53,612 bases of DNA, taken from NCBI GenBank assembly GCA_027449545.1, contig DAIDLI010000171.1, forward strand, positions 1 through 53,612, read 5' to 3'. Under the pieces are notes generated by a model. The model saw only the letters and a list, made by a program, of their open reading frames with translations, ran no database searches and was not told where the DNA came from. Below are positions 27,801 to 35,188 of this stretch, piece by piece (the first letter of the stretch is position 1; each line of letters starts with the position of its first letter). This stretch comes from Acidobacteriaceae bacterium. Its GTDB lineage: Bacteria; Acidobacteriota; Terriglobia; Terriglobales; Acidobacteriaceae. The translations under genes and the position numbers were made by a program.

Positions 27801-28954
27801 AGAACCGGCGCCTGGTCATCGTCGACGGCGCGCTCGGCCGCCAGCAGCAGCCCGCTTTGAACCGAAGTATCAGCCGCCGTATAGAGATTCACCATGGCCC
27901 CAGGGGCGATGGAACTGGCAACTTCCACATCGAGAGCCGATTCGCCCGTGGCCCAGTTGCCCTCATTCGTGTTTGTATCGTTGCCATCGCTCACCGCGGT
28001 GAACTTCAGCGGCGGCAGCCCGAACATGGTGTGATAATTCTCTACCGAGGTCGGATCAATGTTCGAAGCTCCAATAATTCCGATGGTGACGCCGGTTCCA
28101 TCGAGTCCTGCTTTATAGAGGGGATTCAGGTCGTACTGCACCGCGAAATCTCCCGGCCCCAACACGAGCTTCAGTGGGTTACCGGAGTATGTCCATGCTG
28201 GCGTGAACTGGTGTGTGCGCGGTTGATAGACTCCTTTGCCCAGCACCTCCAAATTTGACCTTGGCAGGAAGTCATTGATGGGCGTGATGCCGGCGACGAC
28301 CGGCGCAAGCGCGGCAGGAATTTGTGGATCGACATTATTGGCGTAATGATCTTGGCCATTCACCCGATAGGCATGGATCTCCGTGTGGAAGGTCTGCCGT
28401 ACCTGGCCAGCCGTTCCGGAGAATTCAATGGCCGTCTTCCCTGGCGTCACCCGCTCAATGGAGAAGCCATGCTGCTGGAGCCATCCCGAGACCGCCGCTA
28501 CGTCCGCGTCCTGCGGCCCGTAAAGCGCTCCGAATTGTTGCGGTGTGAGCCAGTGGTGAAAAGCCGCATTGCCCAGCGTATGCGCATCCTTAAGGAATTG
28601 CTGGAGAGCGGCTTCTTTCTCCGGAGGACGCGAGAGCAGCAGCAGCATACGCGATGCGGGAAACGAATTCGCTACCGTGCCAAGGTCGTAGCGTGCGCGG
28701 GCCAGTGGATTGACGTTACCATGCAGCGTCACGCGAACCTGGTCGTTAATCGGTTGCCCGATGCGGGAAGCCGTGAGCGACTGCGCCGGCACGATGCCGC
28801 ACAGAATGAAAGTCAGCACTGGAGTCAATCGAGAACTTTTTGGCACTATCTGCCCCGTCAGAATGGCCTTCGGTGTCACGGTCGATGAGAGCGTGTCACT
28901 AAGTCTACTACCGAATCGAATGCGATCAAAACACTCTTTTGAAACTGCCGTCAC
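24878..28954 (-). CDS. Large S53 (kumamolisin-like) serine peptidase with Ig-like repeats
   Basis: A secreted acid-active endopeptidase of the sedolisin/kumamolisin family, 1358 residues long. Order: signal segment (about 40-60); pro-kumamolisin activation domain (70-225); S53 catalytic domain with E338 and D342 in GESALDVE, D424 in SSGDGGS and nucleophile S619 in GGTSASAP; at least four Ig-like beta repeats (about 730-1190), several containing a YSGD/YPGD/YAGD motif; and a C-terminal membrane segment (about 1270-1315) with a basic KRRRL stretch and a CGG. Such architecture is common in Acidobacteria. The start is uncertain: a GTG at 28954 and another at 28879 both lack clear ribosome binding sites. 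Probable role: digestion of extracellular protein at low pH. Confidence 0.88.
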   Translation of the reverse strand: MTAVSKECFDRIRFGSRLSDTLSSTVTPKAILTGQIVPKSSRLTPVLTFILCGIVPAQSLTASRIGQPINDQVRVTLHGNVNPLARARYDLGTVANSFPASRMLLLLSRPPEKEAALQQFLKDAHTLGNAAFHHWLTPQQFGALYGPQDADVAAVSGWLQQHGFSIERVTPGKTAIEFSGTAGQVRQTFHTEIHAYRVNGQDHYANNVDPQIPAALAPVVAGITPINDFLPRSNLEVLGKGVYQPRTHQFTPAWTYSGNPLKLVLGPGDFAVQYDLNPLYKAGLDGTGVTIGIIGASNIDPTSVENYHTMFGLPPLKFTAVSDGNDTNTNEGNWATGESALDVEVASSIAPGAMVNLYTAADTSVQSGLLLAAERAVDDDQAPVLSMSYAECEQGLGTAGNQFWAGLWEQAAAQGQTVLVSSGDGGSAGCDDFNVAQPAQYGLAVNGMSSTPWNVSVGGTDFYYSTYNGSSSATLAQIGSYWNLNATNQPAVSLLKPVPEQPWNQAFGLNIDDAGVYDPNQTGPTIVGAGGGASSCTAGTGSTSAGGSAQCTGGYPKPAWQSEKGVPADKARDLPDVSLFASSGGNGSFWLECAGDAYGCTEDLGPGSGYNAYAVGGTSASAPAMAAIMAIIDQKYGPQGQANFIFYPLAAQHPEDFHDVAVGSNNVPCQQGTPDCTLSTAGDNTKGFYTLGHYSAAAGYNQATGLGSVDASLLVQNWNSLNFTPTSTALNVSQTSFPHGTPVTVDVSVSGSGGTPTGDVGLVTNASPASNTSVGELTLAGGAATTTFDDLPGGHYQLTAKYAGDTVFAPSSASVTLDVEPEKSTVSLTGNYWNSSTNAFAPLVSGASYPFGTYMVLDAQPRGANAPDGQLDGLATGTVTFTDSAGSSALNSGAVGIDRLGVAEWQPSIAFPAGTNSVSAAYPGDSSFQASTSNAPLSLIIAKASTRAFLSASPRAIAVGSATTLSLAVAVPSSFPPNCANGGCTLFFPLIAPPTGNVTFSFGNTQLGTAPLTANAGASGYAQAELNVSSLPLGNDMVTASYSGDANYGPATATFDVNAGQNVTVSAVANPSSVNHAEYTAITATVIAPSGMPTPTGTIDYCLPLQGGTPGSCNWSDTETLSNGSATASVPGGSMWNLGPGGTASLQVSYSGDSTYGPADTTVTFTVTPGATSPFTLSGTPLTIAAGATSANTSTVTVTSLGGFTGNVYLSCALTSSPAGATHLPACNIPASVDLTGATAVTAAMTISSTAPSTITTTSAALRRKGRHWIATSGGFLICGLLAAGFFPTSKRRRLWLSLIFLIALNGFLACGGEINGGTPQTQQVPGTTPGNYTFAVNGAFSANGISQSHATVTVTIQ

Positions 28955-29258
28955 TCAAGAAGAAATTCCCAGGGCAGCCATCAAGCTGCGATTTGCGAAT
29001 CGGCGGTTCGGAGGCAAATGGCCGGCGAGTCTCCACATCGGCGCAGGAATGCAGAGACGTGACGCCATTGGAAGTATCGCGGGAGAATCGTCGACCATCC
29101 GAATGGAATGCCGCTTGGAATTGACGAAGAGCAATCGCGGATTCTTTTCCTTTACGGGGTTCGAGGCATGCGCAGACGGCATATCAGTGAGATGTGATTG
29201 GCGTCACTGAGGCAGCCGTCGGCCCCCCTAGAGTGGCTCCTACTCAGGAGATCTACTC
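28955..29258. other. Gap with no recognised gene
   Basis: This 304-base stretch separates the divergent S53 peptidase and cytochrome genes. No gene, repeat or RNA fold was recognised; it probably holds both promoters. Confidence 0.4.
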
Positions 29259-29660
29259 ATGAATGGTTTTGGCACGCGTGTGTTGAGTTATGCCCTGTTC
29301 GCTTTTCTCGCCTTTGCTGCTGCCGCGCAGTCTGCCGGCGCTCAGCAAATTCATGCCCGGCAGCAACACCATCAGGCGATTCCCGCCGGCAAGACCTGTT
29401 CCAGCTGCCACAAGATGACCTATGCCCAATGGAAGAGCAGCCCGCACGGCGCCAGCGGTGTGGAATGCACGGTGTGCCATGGCGAGATCACGGCACAGAG
29501 CGTGGCGGCCACGCCGGCGCTGAGCACCTGCGAGACTTGTCACCCGGATCGGGTGGCACAAGTGAAGTCCGATGCATTCATGAAGGGCAAGACCTGCGCA
29601 ACCTGCCATCAACCACACACCTTCCTGGCGCACCCAAAGGCGGATGCGGCGGGCGAGTGA
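29259..29660 (+). CDS. Small periplasmic tetraheme cytochrome c
   Basis: The 133-residue product has a signal peptide (hydrophobic run AFLAFAAAAQSAGAQ) followed by four CxxCH heme-attachment motifs: CSSCH (47-51), CTVCH (70-74), CETCH (91-95) and CATCH (113-117). The set-up resembles small tetraheme electron carriers of the NapC/NrfH or cytochrome c3/c554 group. It should carry electrons in the periplasm; no reductase or oxidase gene is adjacent. An AGGAG ribosome binding site lies upstream of the ATG. lhr follows 125 bases later but is functionally unrelated. Confidence 0.88.
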   Translation: MNGFGTRVLSYALFAFLAFAAAAQSAGAQQIHARQQHHQAIPAGKTCSSCHKMTYAQWKSSPHGASGVECTVCHGEITAQSVAATPALSTCETCHPDRVAQVKSDAFMKGKTCATCHQPHTFLAHPKADAAGE

Positions 29661-29785
29661 TGCCATTCCGGGCGCTGCTTTCTTGAAAGGTGGGCAGGCT
29701 CGTCGCCGCTCACGGGGCATTCCGCCGAACCTGACCTTTCGCTTGCTCTTCGCCGCGCCGGACGCGGTAAGCTCAGAGGAGCAGC

Positions 29786-32700
29786 ATGCGCCGGCCTTCC
29801 CAATCCCCCGAGAGCTCCGACCCCTTTGCCGCGTTTCACCCGGTGACGGCGGCGTGGTTCCGTGCTGTCTTTGACGCCCCCACCGCTCCGCAGCGCATGG
29901 GCTGGCCCGTCATCGCCCGCGGCGAAAGCGCCCTCATCCTGGCCCCCACCGGCACCGGCAAAACGCTCACCGCCTTCCTCTGGTGCCTGGACCGGCTGAT
30001 GCTGCACAACAGGGAACAAGAAGGCAGGGACAGAGGAACAAAGGGACAGAGGGAACAACACGGCAGGGAACAAGGGACCAAGGGAACGAGGGAACGAGAA
30101 AGCAAGGGCTGTCGCATCGTTTATGTGTCGCCGCTGAAGGCGCTGGCCGTGGACGTGGAGCGGAACCTGCGTTCGCCGCTGGCGGGCATTGCCAACATGG
30201 CGCGGCGCATGGGGGTGCCGTTTCACGAGCCGGAGATCGCGGTGCGCACCGGCGACACGCCGCAGCGCGAGCGGGCAAAGTTCGCCCGCTCGCCGGCGGA
30301 GATTCTGATCACCACGCCGGAGTCGCTCTACCTGATCCTGACCTCGCAGGCCGCCGAGGCGCTGCGCACCGTCGATACCGTCATCCTCGATGAGATTCAT
30401 GCCCTGGTGCCTACCAAGCGCGGCGCGCATCTTTCTCTGACGCTGGAGCGGCTCCAGGCACTCACGGGGAAGCCGCTGCAACGCATCGGACTTTCGGCCA
30501 CGCAGCGGCCGCTGGAAGAGGTGGCGCGGTTCCTGGGCGGAGTGGAAGTACACAGAACGAGGGAACAAGGGAACGAGGGAACAAGGGGACAGGGATTGGA
30601 CGAGCCGGATTTGGTGAGGCTTCTGGATGAGAAATTGAGCGACGAGGCGGCCACCTCCTTGTTGCCTGATTCCCTTGTTCCCTCGTTCCCTGGTTCCCTG
30701 CCTTTGCGCTACCGCCCCGTGACCATCGTCAACGCCTCGGCGCGCAAGCAGCTCAAGCTGCACATCGAGGTGCCGGTGGAAGACATGGCGCGGCTGGGCG
30801 AACTGGACGAGATTCCATCCGGGCCGGCCTCGCAGGCGCCCAAGCGCGTCTCCATCTGGAATGCGATTCATCCGCGGCTGCTGGAGATCATCCGCGCGCG
30901 CAACTCGACGATTCTCTTCGTGAATTCGCGGCAGATCGCCGAACGCCTTGCCGGCGCTCTCAACGAACTGGCCGGGGAACCGATTGCGCGCGCACACCAC
31001 GGCTCGCTGGCGGCGGCGCAGCGCGCGGTGATCGAGGAGCAGTTGAAGGCCGGGCAGATTCGCGCGCTGTGCGCCACCTCGACGCTGGAGCTGGGCATCG
31101 ACATGGGCGCCGTGGACCTGGTGATTCAGATCGAGTCCCCGCCCTCGGTGGCCAGCGGCATGCAGCGCATCGGCCGCGCCGGTCACAGCGTGGATGCGGT
31201 GAGCGAAGGGATTCTGTTTCCGAAGTACCGCGCCGATCTGGTGGCCTGCGCGGCGGTGACGCGCGCCATGCACGAGGGCCACATCGAGTCGACGCGCTAT
31301 CCGCGCAATCCCCTGGATGTGCTGGCGCAGCAACTGGTGGCGATCGTGGGAGCGGCGAAGGCAGGGAGCGGAGATCAGGGATCGGGGATCAGAGATCAGA
31401 GATCAGGGGGCAGGGATCAGAGGTTAGGGATGAGAGATCGGGCGTCCGTAGCTCTGCCCTCCCCGGTCCCCAAAGGCGAGGGACCGGGGGCACCCAGCTT
31501 TGCTAACTCCGCTAACTCCGCTAACTCGGCTAACTCCGCTAACTCCTCTGCCCCCGAGGTTTCCGTCGATTTCCTCTTCGATCTGGTGCGCGGCGCGGCG
31601 CCGTTTGGCGGGCTTACGCGCTCCGCCTTCGAAGGCGTGCTCGATCTGCTCAGCGGGCGCTATCCCTCCGATGAGTTTGGCGAACTGCGGCCGCGGCTTA
31701 CGTGGGACCGCATTCGCAACGTGGTGACGGCGCGCGAGGGCGCTGCGCGGCTCGCGATCCTGAATGCGGGCACGATCCCCGACCGCGGCCTCTATGGCGT
31801 GTTTCTTGCCTACAGCGAGGGCAAGGCGGTGCGGGTGGGCGAGCTCGATGAGGAGATGGTCTTCGAGTCGCACCCGGGAGAGACGTTCATCCTCGGCGCG
31901 TCGACGTGGCGCATCGTGGACATCACGCACGATCGCGTGACCGTGACGCCGGCGCCGGGCGAGCCGGGTAAGATGCCGTTCTGGAAGGGCGATGGGCCGG
32001 GCCGGCCGCTCGAGTTCGGCCGCCGCATCGGCGCGATGGTGCGCGAGCTGCGCGCCTTGCCCCCGCCGGCGGCGCTCACGCGGCTGGTGGCGGAGCACGA
32101 TCTCGATCCCGGCGCAGCGGAAAATCTGCTGCGCTTTCTGGCCGACCAGGCCGAAGCTACCGGGCAGATTCCCGACGATCGCACCATCGTGATTGAAAGA
32201 ACGCGCGACGAGCTGGGCGACTGGCGCGTCTGCGTGCTCACGCCGTTTGGCAGCCGCATTCACATTCCTTGGGCGATGGCGGTGAGCGCGCGCATTCGCG
32301 CCGCGGGCGGGCCTGAGGTGGAGACGCTGTGGGGCGACGACGGCTTTGTGCTGCGCTTTCCGGATACGGACGAACCGCCGGACTCCGACTGGATCCTCGT
32401 CGAATCGGCCGAGGCCATGCAGCTTGTGCTTCGCCAGCTTGGCTCGACGGCTTTGTTTGCGGGGCGGTTTCGCGAGGCGGCGGGCCGGGCGCTGCTGCTG
32501 CCGCGCCGGCGCGCCGATCAGCGCTCGCCGCTGTGGCAGTTGCGCAAAAAATCCTACGACCTGCTCAGCGTGGCGTCGCGGTATCCATCGTTTCCGCTGC
32601 TGCTGGAGGCCTACCGCGAATGCCTGCGCGACGTCTTCGACATGCCGGCGCTGATCGAGACGCTGCGCGCGATCGAGCAGCGACAGTTGCGCGTGCACGT

Positions 32701-34843
32701 GGTGGACACGCGCAAGCCCTCGCCGTTTGCTTCGTCGCTGCTGTTCAGTTATGTGGCGAACTTCGTCTACGATGGGGACGCGCCGCTGGCGGAACGGCGC
32801 GCGCAGGCGCTCACCATCGACCAGGACCAGTTGCGCGAGCTGCTGGGCGAGGCCGACCTGCGCGAACTGCTCGATCCCAACGCGATTGCCGAGGTGGAAG
32901 AGGCGGCGCAGTCGCTGGCCGAGAATCTGCGTGCGCGCTCGGCGGATGGCCTGCACGATCTGCTGCTGAAGCTGGGCGATCTTTCGCAGCCCGAGCTGAC
33001 ACGCCGCGTTGTCGATGCGGCAGTGCTGGAGTCGCTGCCGCGGTTGATCCGCGCGCGCCGCGTGCTGGAGCTGCGCGTTGCCGGTGAAAAGCGCTACGTT
33101 GCCGCCGAGGATGCGGCGCGGTATCGCGATGCGCTGGGGATTCCGTTGCCGCCGGGCCTGGCGGTGGCGCTGCTGGAGCCGGTGGCGCACCCGGTGCTGG
33201 AACTGGTGCGGCGCTATGCGCGCACCCATGGGCCGTTCACCACGCGCGAGGCCGCGGAGCGCTTTGGCCTGGATACCGAGGCGGTTGAGAACGTGCTGCA
33301 ACTGCTGGCGCGCGAGGGGCGGGTGCTGGAAGGCGGTTTCCTGCCCGGCGGTATCCATCGTGAATGGTGCGATGCGGAGATTCTGCGCCAGATCCGGCGC
33401 AAGTCGCTGGCGCGGCTGCGGCGCGAAGTCGAGCCGGTGGAGCAGCACACGCTGGCGCGCTTCCTCACGCACTGGCAGGGAATACTGACCCCGCGGCGCG
33501 GAGGCCCGGCGCATCTGGATGCGCTGCTGGATGCGATTGAGAATTTGCAGGGCGCTCCGCTGCCCGCGTCTTTGCTGGAGAGCGCGATTCTTCCCGCGCG
33601 CATCGCCGACTACGCGCCGGCGGGGCTGGACACACTGATCGCCGCAGGCGAGGTGGCGTGGGCCGGCGTGGAGCCGATTGGGGAACGGGATGGGCGCATT
33701 GCGCTCTTCCTGGCCGACAAGCTGCCGCTGCTGGCGCAGAGGCGGCCGCAGACAGAGCCGCTGAGCGAGCGTGAAGAGAAGATTCTCGAGGTGCTGGCGT
33801 CGAGTGGCGCGAGCTTCTTCGATCCGCTGCACCAGGCGGTGGGCGGAGGGTATCCGGGGGAGACCATCGAAGCGCTGTGGAGCCTGGTGTGGCGCGGGCT
33901 GATCACCAACGATTCGCTGCACGCGCTGCGCGCGTACATCACGCGGCCGGAGAGCGCGCGCACGCCGCGGCGGCCGCAGACGGGGATGGTGTTTCGTTCG
34001 CGGCGGACGACACCGCCCAATGCGCAAGGCCGCTGGTCGCTGGTCCCAACGCGCAAGAACACGGGTGCCCCAGGTCCCCCGCATTTGGGGACCTGGGAAA
34101 GCACGAACCCAACCCCGCCCGGGCCCACCACCACCGAGGCCAGTCATGCGCTGGCCATGCAGCTTCTCAGCCGCTACGGTGTGCTGCTGCGCGAGATGGT
34201 GGCCGCCGAAAACGTCCCCGGCGGGTTCAGCGCGGTCTACGACGTGCTCAAGGCGCTGGAGGAGAGCGGCAGGATCCGGCGCGGCTATTTTGTCGCCGGT
34301 CTGGGTGCGACGCAGTTTGCCCTGCCCGCGGCGGTGGATCTGCTGCGGCAGTTGCGCACCGCGGCGCCGGCGGAGAAGCCGGAGTTTGTGCTGCTGGCGG
34401 CGAGCGATCCGGCGAATCCTTACGGTTCGGTGCTGCGCTGGCCCGATCTGCCGGTGGCCGAGGAGGATGTTGAATCTGCGCCGCGGGTGCTGACGCGTGC
34501 CGCCTACGCGGAGGTGGTTCTGCGCAACGGGCAGCTCGTGGCGTGGCTGCGGCGCGGCAATCCTCATCTGCTGGTGTTTTTGCCGGCCGAGGAGCCGGAG
34601 CGGTCGCAGGTGGCGGCGGGGCTGGCGCACTTCCTGTGCAGCCGCGGGCAGGAGCGCATGCGCGCGCATCCGCATGAAGGCGTGCTGATCACGACCATCA
34701 ACGGTCAGCCGGTGGCGGCGAATTGCATGGCGCGCTTTCTGATGGATGCGGGATTTCATCCCGGGCCGCTGGGCATGCAGTTGCGGCGGATTCCGCTGCC
34801 GGTGGGGCAGTCGCGCGATGCGCACGCAGGAGATGTGCAGTGA
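29786..34843 (+). CDS. lhr: Lhr-family DNA helicase with multiple repeat-derived insertions
   Basis: The 1685-residue product is a large helicase-related (Lhr) protein: an SF2 DEAD/H helicase core plus winged helix, beta-barrel and the long Lhr C-terminal domain. Walker A is APTGTGKT (53-60), the Walker B box is DEIH, motif III RIGLSAT, motif V ATSTLELGIDMG and motif VI QRIGRAGHS. Family members are about 1500 residues; the excess is explained by low-complexity segments coinciding with DNA repeats: octamer arrays at residues about 75-108, 257-271 and 289-306; a heptamer array at 526-552; a palindrome at 557-570; five ANS triplets at 573-587; and a second palindrome at 1423-1438. All lie between core motifs and none breaks the frame. 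lhr is followed by a tRNA-like gene and nei, echoing the lhr-nei pairing in actinobacteria. Confidence 0.93.
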   Translation: MRRPSQSPESSDPFAAFHPVTAAWFRAVFDAPTAPQRMGWPVIARGESALILAPTGTGKTLTAFLWCLDRLMLHNREQEGRDRGTKGQREQHGREQGTKGTRERESKGCRIVYVSPLKALAVDVERNLRSPLAGIANMARRMGVPFHEPEIAVRTGDTPQRERAKFARSPAEILITTPESLYLILTSQAAEALRTVDTVILDEIHALVPTKRGAHLSLTLERLQALTGKPLQRIGLSATQRPLEEVARFLGGVEVHRTREQGNEGTRGQGLDEPDLVRLLDEKLSDEAATSLLPDSLVPSFPGSLPLRYRPVTIVNASARKQLKLHIEVPVEDMARLGELDEIPSGPASQAPKRVSIWNAIHPRLLEIIRARNSTILFVNSRQIAERLAGALNELAGEPIARAHHGSLAAAQRAVIEEQLKAGQIRALCATSTLELGIDMGAVDLVIQIESPPSVASGMQRIGRAGHSVDAVSEGILFPKYRADLVACAAVTRAMHEGHIESTRYPRNPLDVLAQQLVAIVGAAKAGSGDQGSGIRDQRSGGRDQRLGMRDRASVALPSPVPKGEGPGAPSFANSANSANSANSANSSAPEVSVDFLFDLVRGAAPFGGLTRSAFEGVLDLLSGRYPSDEFGELRPRLTWDRIRNVVTAREGAARLAILNAGTIPDRGLYGVFLAYSEGKAVRVGELDEEMVFESHPGETFILGASTWRIVDITHDRVTVTPAPGEPGKMPFWKGDGPGRPLEFGRRIGAMVRELRALPPPAALTRLVAEHDLDPGAAENLLRFLADQAEATGQIPDDRTIVIERTRDELGDWRVCVLTPFGSRIHIPWAMAVSARIRAAGGPEVETLWGDDGFVLRFPDTDEPPDSDWILVESAEAMQLVLRQLGSTALFAGRFREAAGRALLLPRRRADQRSPLWQLRKKSYDLLSVASRYPSFPLLLEAYRECLRDVFDMPALIETLRAIEQRQLRVHVVDTRKPSPFASSLLFSYVANFVYDGDAPLAERRAQALTIDQDQLRELLGEADLRELLDPNAIAEVEEAAQSLAENLRARSADGLHDLLLKLGDLSQPELTRRVVDAAVLESLPRLIRARRVLELRVAGEKRYVAAEDAARYRDALGIPLPPGLAVALLEPVAHPVLELVRRYARTHGPFTTREAAERFGLDTEAVENVLQLLAREGRVLEGGFLPGGIHREWCDAEILRQIRRKSLARLRREVEPVEQHTLARFLTHWQGILTPRRGGPAHLDALLDAIENLQGAPLPASLLESAILPARIADYAPAGLDTLIAAGEVAWAGVEPIGERDGRIALFLADKLPLLAQRRPQTEPLSEREEKILEVLASSGASFFDPLHQAVGGGYPGETIEALWSLVWRGLITNDSLHALRAYITRPESARTPRRPQTGMVFRSRRTTPPNAQGRWSLVPTRKNTGAPGPPHLGTWESTNPTPPGPTTTEASHALAMQLLSRYGVLLREMVAAENVPGGFSAVYDVLKALEESGRIRRGYFVAGLGATQFALPAAVDLLRQLRTAAPAEKPEFVLLAASDPANPYGSVLRWPDLPVAEEDVESAPRVLTRAAYAEVVLRNGQLVAWLRRGNPHLLVFLPAEEPERSQVAAGLAHFLCSRGQERMRAHPHEGVLITTINGQPVAANCMARFLMDAGFHPGPLGMQLRRIPLPVGQSRDAHAGDVQ
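30008..30107 (+). repeat. Octamer array inside lhr (first)
   Basis: About twelve imperfect 8-bp units of GGGAACAA type (also GGGACAGA, GGAACGAG). Translated as a charged stretch rich in Arg, Glu, Gln, Gly and Lys right after the Walker A helix. The same octamers occur at 43618-43687 between genes. Confidence 0.9.
30554..30703 (+). repeat. Two octamer arrays in opposite orientation inside lhr
   Basis: GAACGAGG/GAACAAGG units at about 30554-30596 are followed by the inverse form (TTCCCTTG, TTCCCTCG, TTCCCTGG) at about 30650-30703. The two can pair as a long imperfect hairpin around residues 272-288 of the helicase. Confidence 0.85.
31363..31441 (+). repeat. Heptamer array inside lhr
   Basis: GATCAGG/GATCAGA units, the same family as 12884-12988, translated in frame as Gly/Asp/Arg/Ser-rich residues. 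Confidence 0.88.
31461..31489. repeat. Palindromic repeat inside lhr, identical to an intergenic copy
   Basis: CCCCGGTCCC (31461-31470) and GGGACCGGGG (31480-31489) around CAAAGGCGA. The surrounding 36 bases match the intergenic copy at about 17145-17180 exactly. Confidence 0.92.
31502..31546 (+). repeat. Nonamer array (5 units) inside lhr
   Basis: Five GCTAACTCC-type units in perfect register with the reading frame, giving five Ala-Asn-Ser triplets. Confidence 0.95.
34069..34097. repeat. Second palindromic repeat inside lhr
   Basis: CCCAGGTCCCC (34069-34079) and GGGGACCTGGG (34087-34097) form an 11-bp stem within the C-terminal part of lhr. It belongs to the same GGTCCC family as 31461-31489, with a different loop. 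Confidence 0.88.
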
Positions 34844-34926
34844 TCAAGGTTTGCGGAATTGCGTGATAGCGATCACACTTTGCCTGATCCTCTCCACCTA
34901 CCATGCTCCTTCGCGGGCAGACGCCT

Positions 34927-35016
34927 GGAGGGTGCTGCCAGTGGGTACTGGACGCCGCCTGCGAAGCGGTCGAGCGGCTCTTATCAGCCACTAGGGTTCG
35001 ACTCCCTTGCCCTCCG
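34927..35016 (+). tRNA. Unusual class II tRNA-like gene, 8/4 acceptor/T-stem, anticodon GCG
   Basis: The 90-nt sequence folds as a cloverleaf. The acceptor stem has 8 pairs (34927-34934 with 35008-35015, GGAGGGTG/TGCCCTCC, the last two being wobble pairs) and discriminator G35016. The D stem is CCAG/CTGG with loop TGGGTA. The anticodon stem (34954-34958 with 34966-34970) holds the loop CTGCGAA, giving anticodon GCG (34961-34963), preceded by T and followed by A as expected. A long variable arm has the stem GGCT/AGCC. The T stem has only 4 pairs (AGGG/CCCT) around TTCGACT; a standard 7/5 fold would need a T-T mismatch. U8 and A14 are not conserved and CCA is not encoded. The long arm and G discriminator suggest serine identity, while the anticodon would read arginine CGC codons. 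It matches, from memory, the 'allo-tRNAs' reported in Acidobacteria. It could also be a decayed tRNA. Confidence 0.7.
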
Positions 35017-35115
35017 TACGCCACTCGACCCGATCTTCCGCGCTCTTTGGCAACTTTGTGCTATATTGAACCCAGCTTCGCAGGCGGCGTTCCATACGCT
35101 GGCAGACACACCGCA

Positions 35116-35146
35116 AAAGGCTCCGGCTTGATAACCCGGGGCCTTT
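35116..35146 (+). terminator. Hairpin downstream of the tRNA-like gene
   Basis: An 11-bp stem, AAAGGCTCCGG with CCGGGGCCTTT (one T-G pair), around loop CTTGATAAC, followed by a modest T content (GCATTTCTT). It is likely to end transcription before nei, about 100 bases beyond the tRNA-like gene. Confidence 0.6.
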
Positions 35147-35188
35147 GCATTTCTTGCCAACTTAACTCTCCCTCCAAGACCAGGAAAA

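Noticed and set aside
29140..29180. Second tRNA with a GGTTCGAGGC T-loop-like sequence
   Set aside because: No acceptor or anticodon stem could be built around it.
31424..34825. Long open frame antisense to lhr (1133 codons)
   Set aside because: Arg/Gln/His-rich shadow translation; the helicase motifs are on the plus strand.
29786..34843. lhr as a pseudogene or frameshifted gene because of the repeat insertions
   Set aside because: The frame is open from start to stop and all helicase motifs are intact, so insertion without loss of function is more likely.
34927..35016. Selenocysteine tRNA
   Set aside because: The long acceptor stem fits superficially, but the anticodon is GCG rather than TCA and the D stem has 4 pairs instead of 6.
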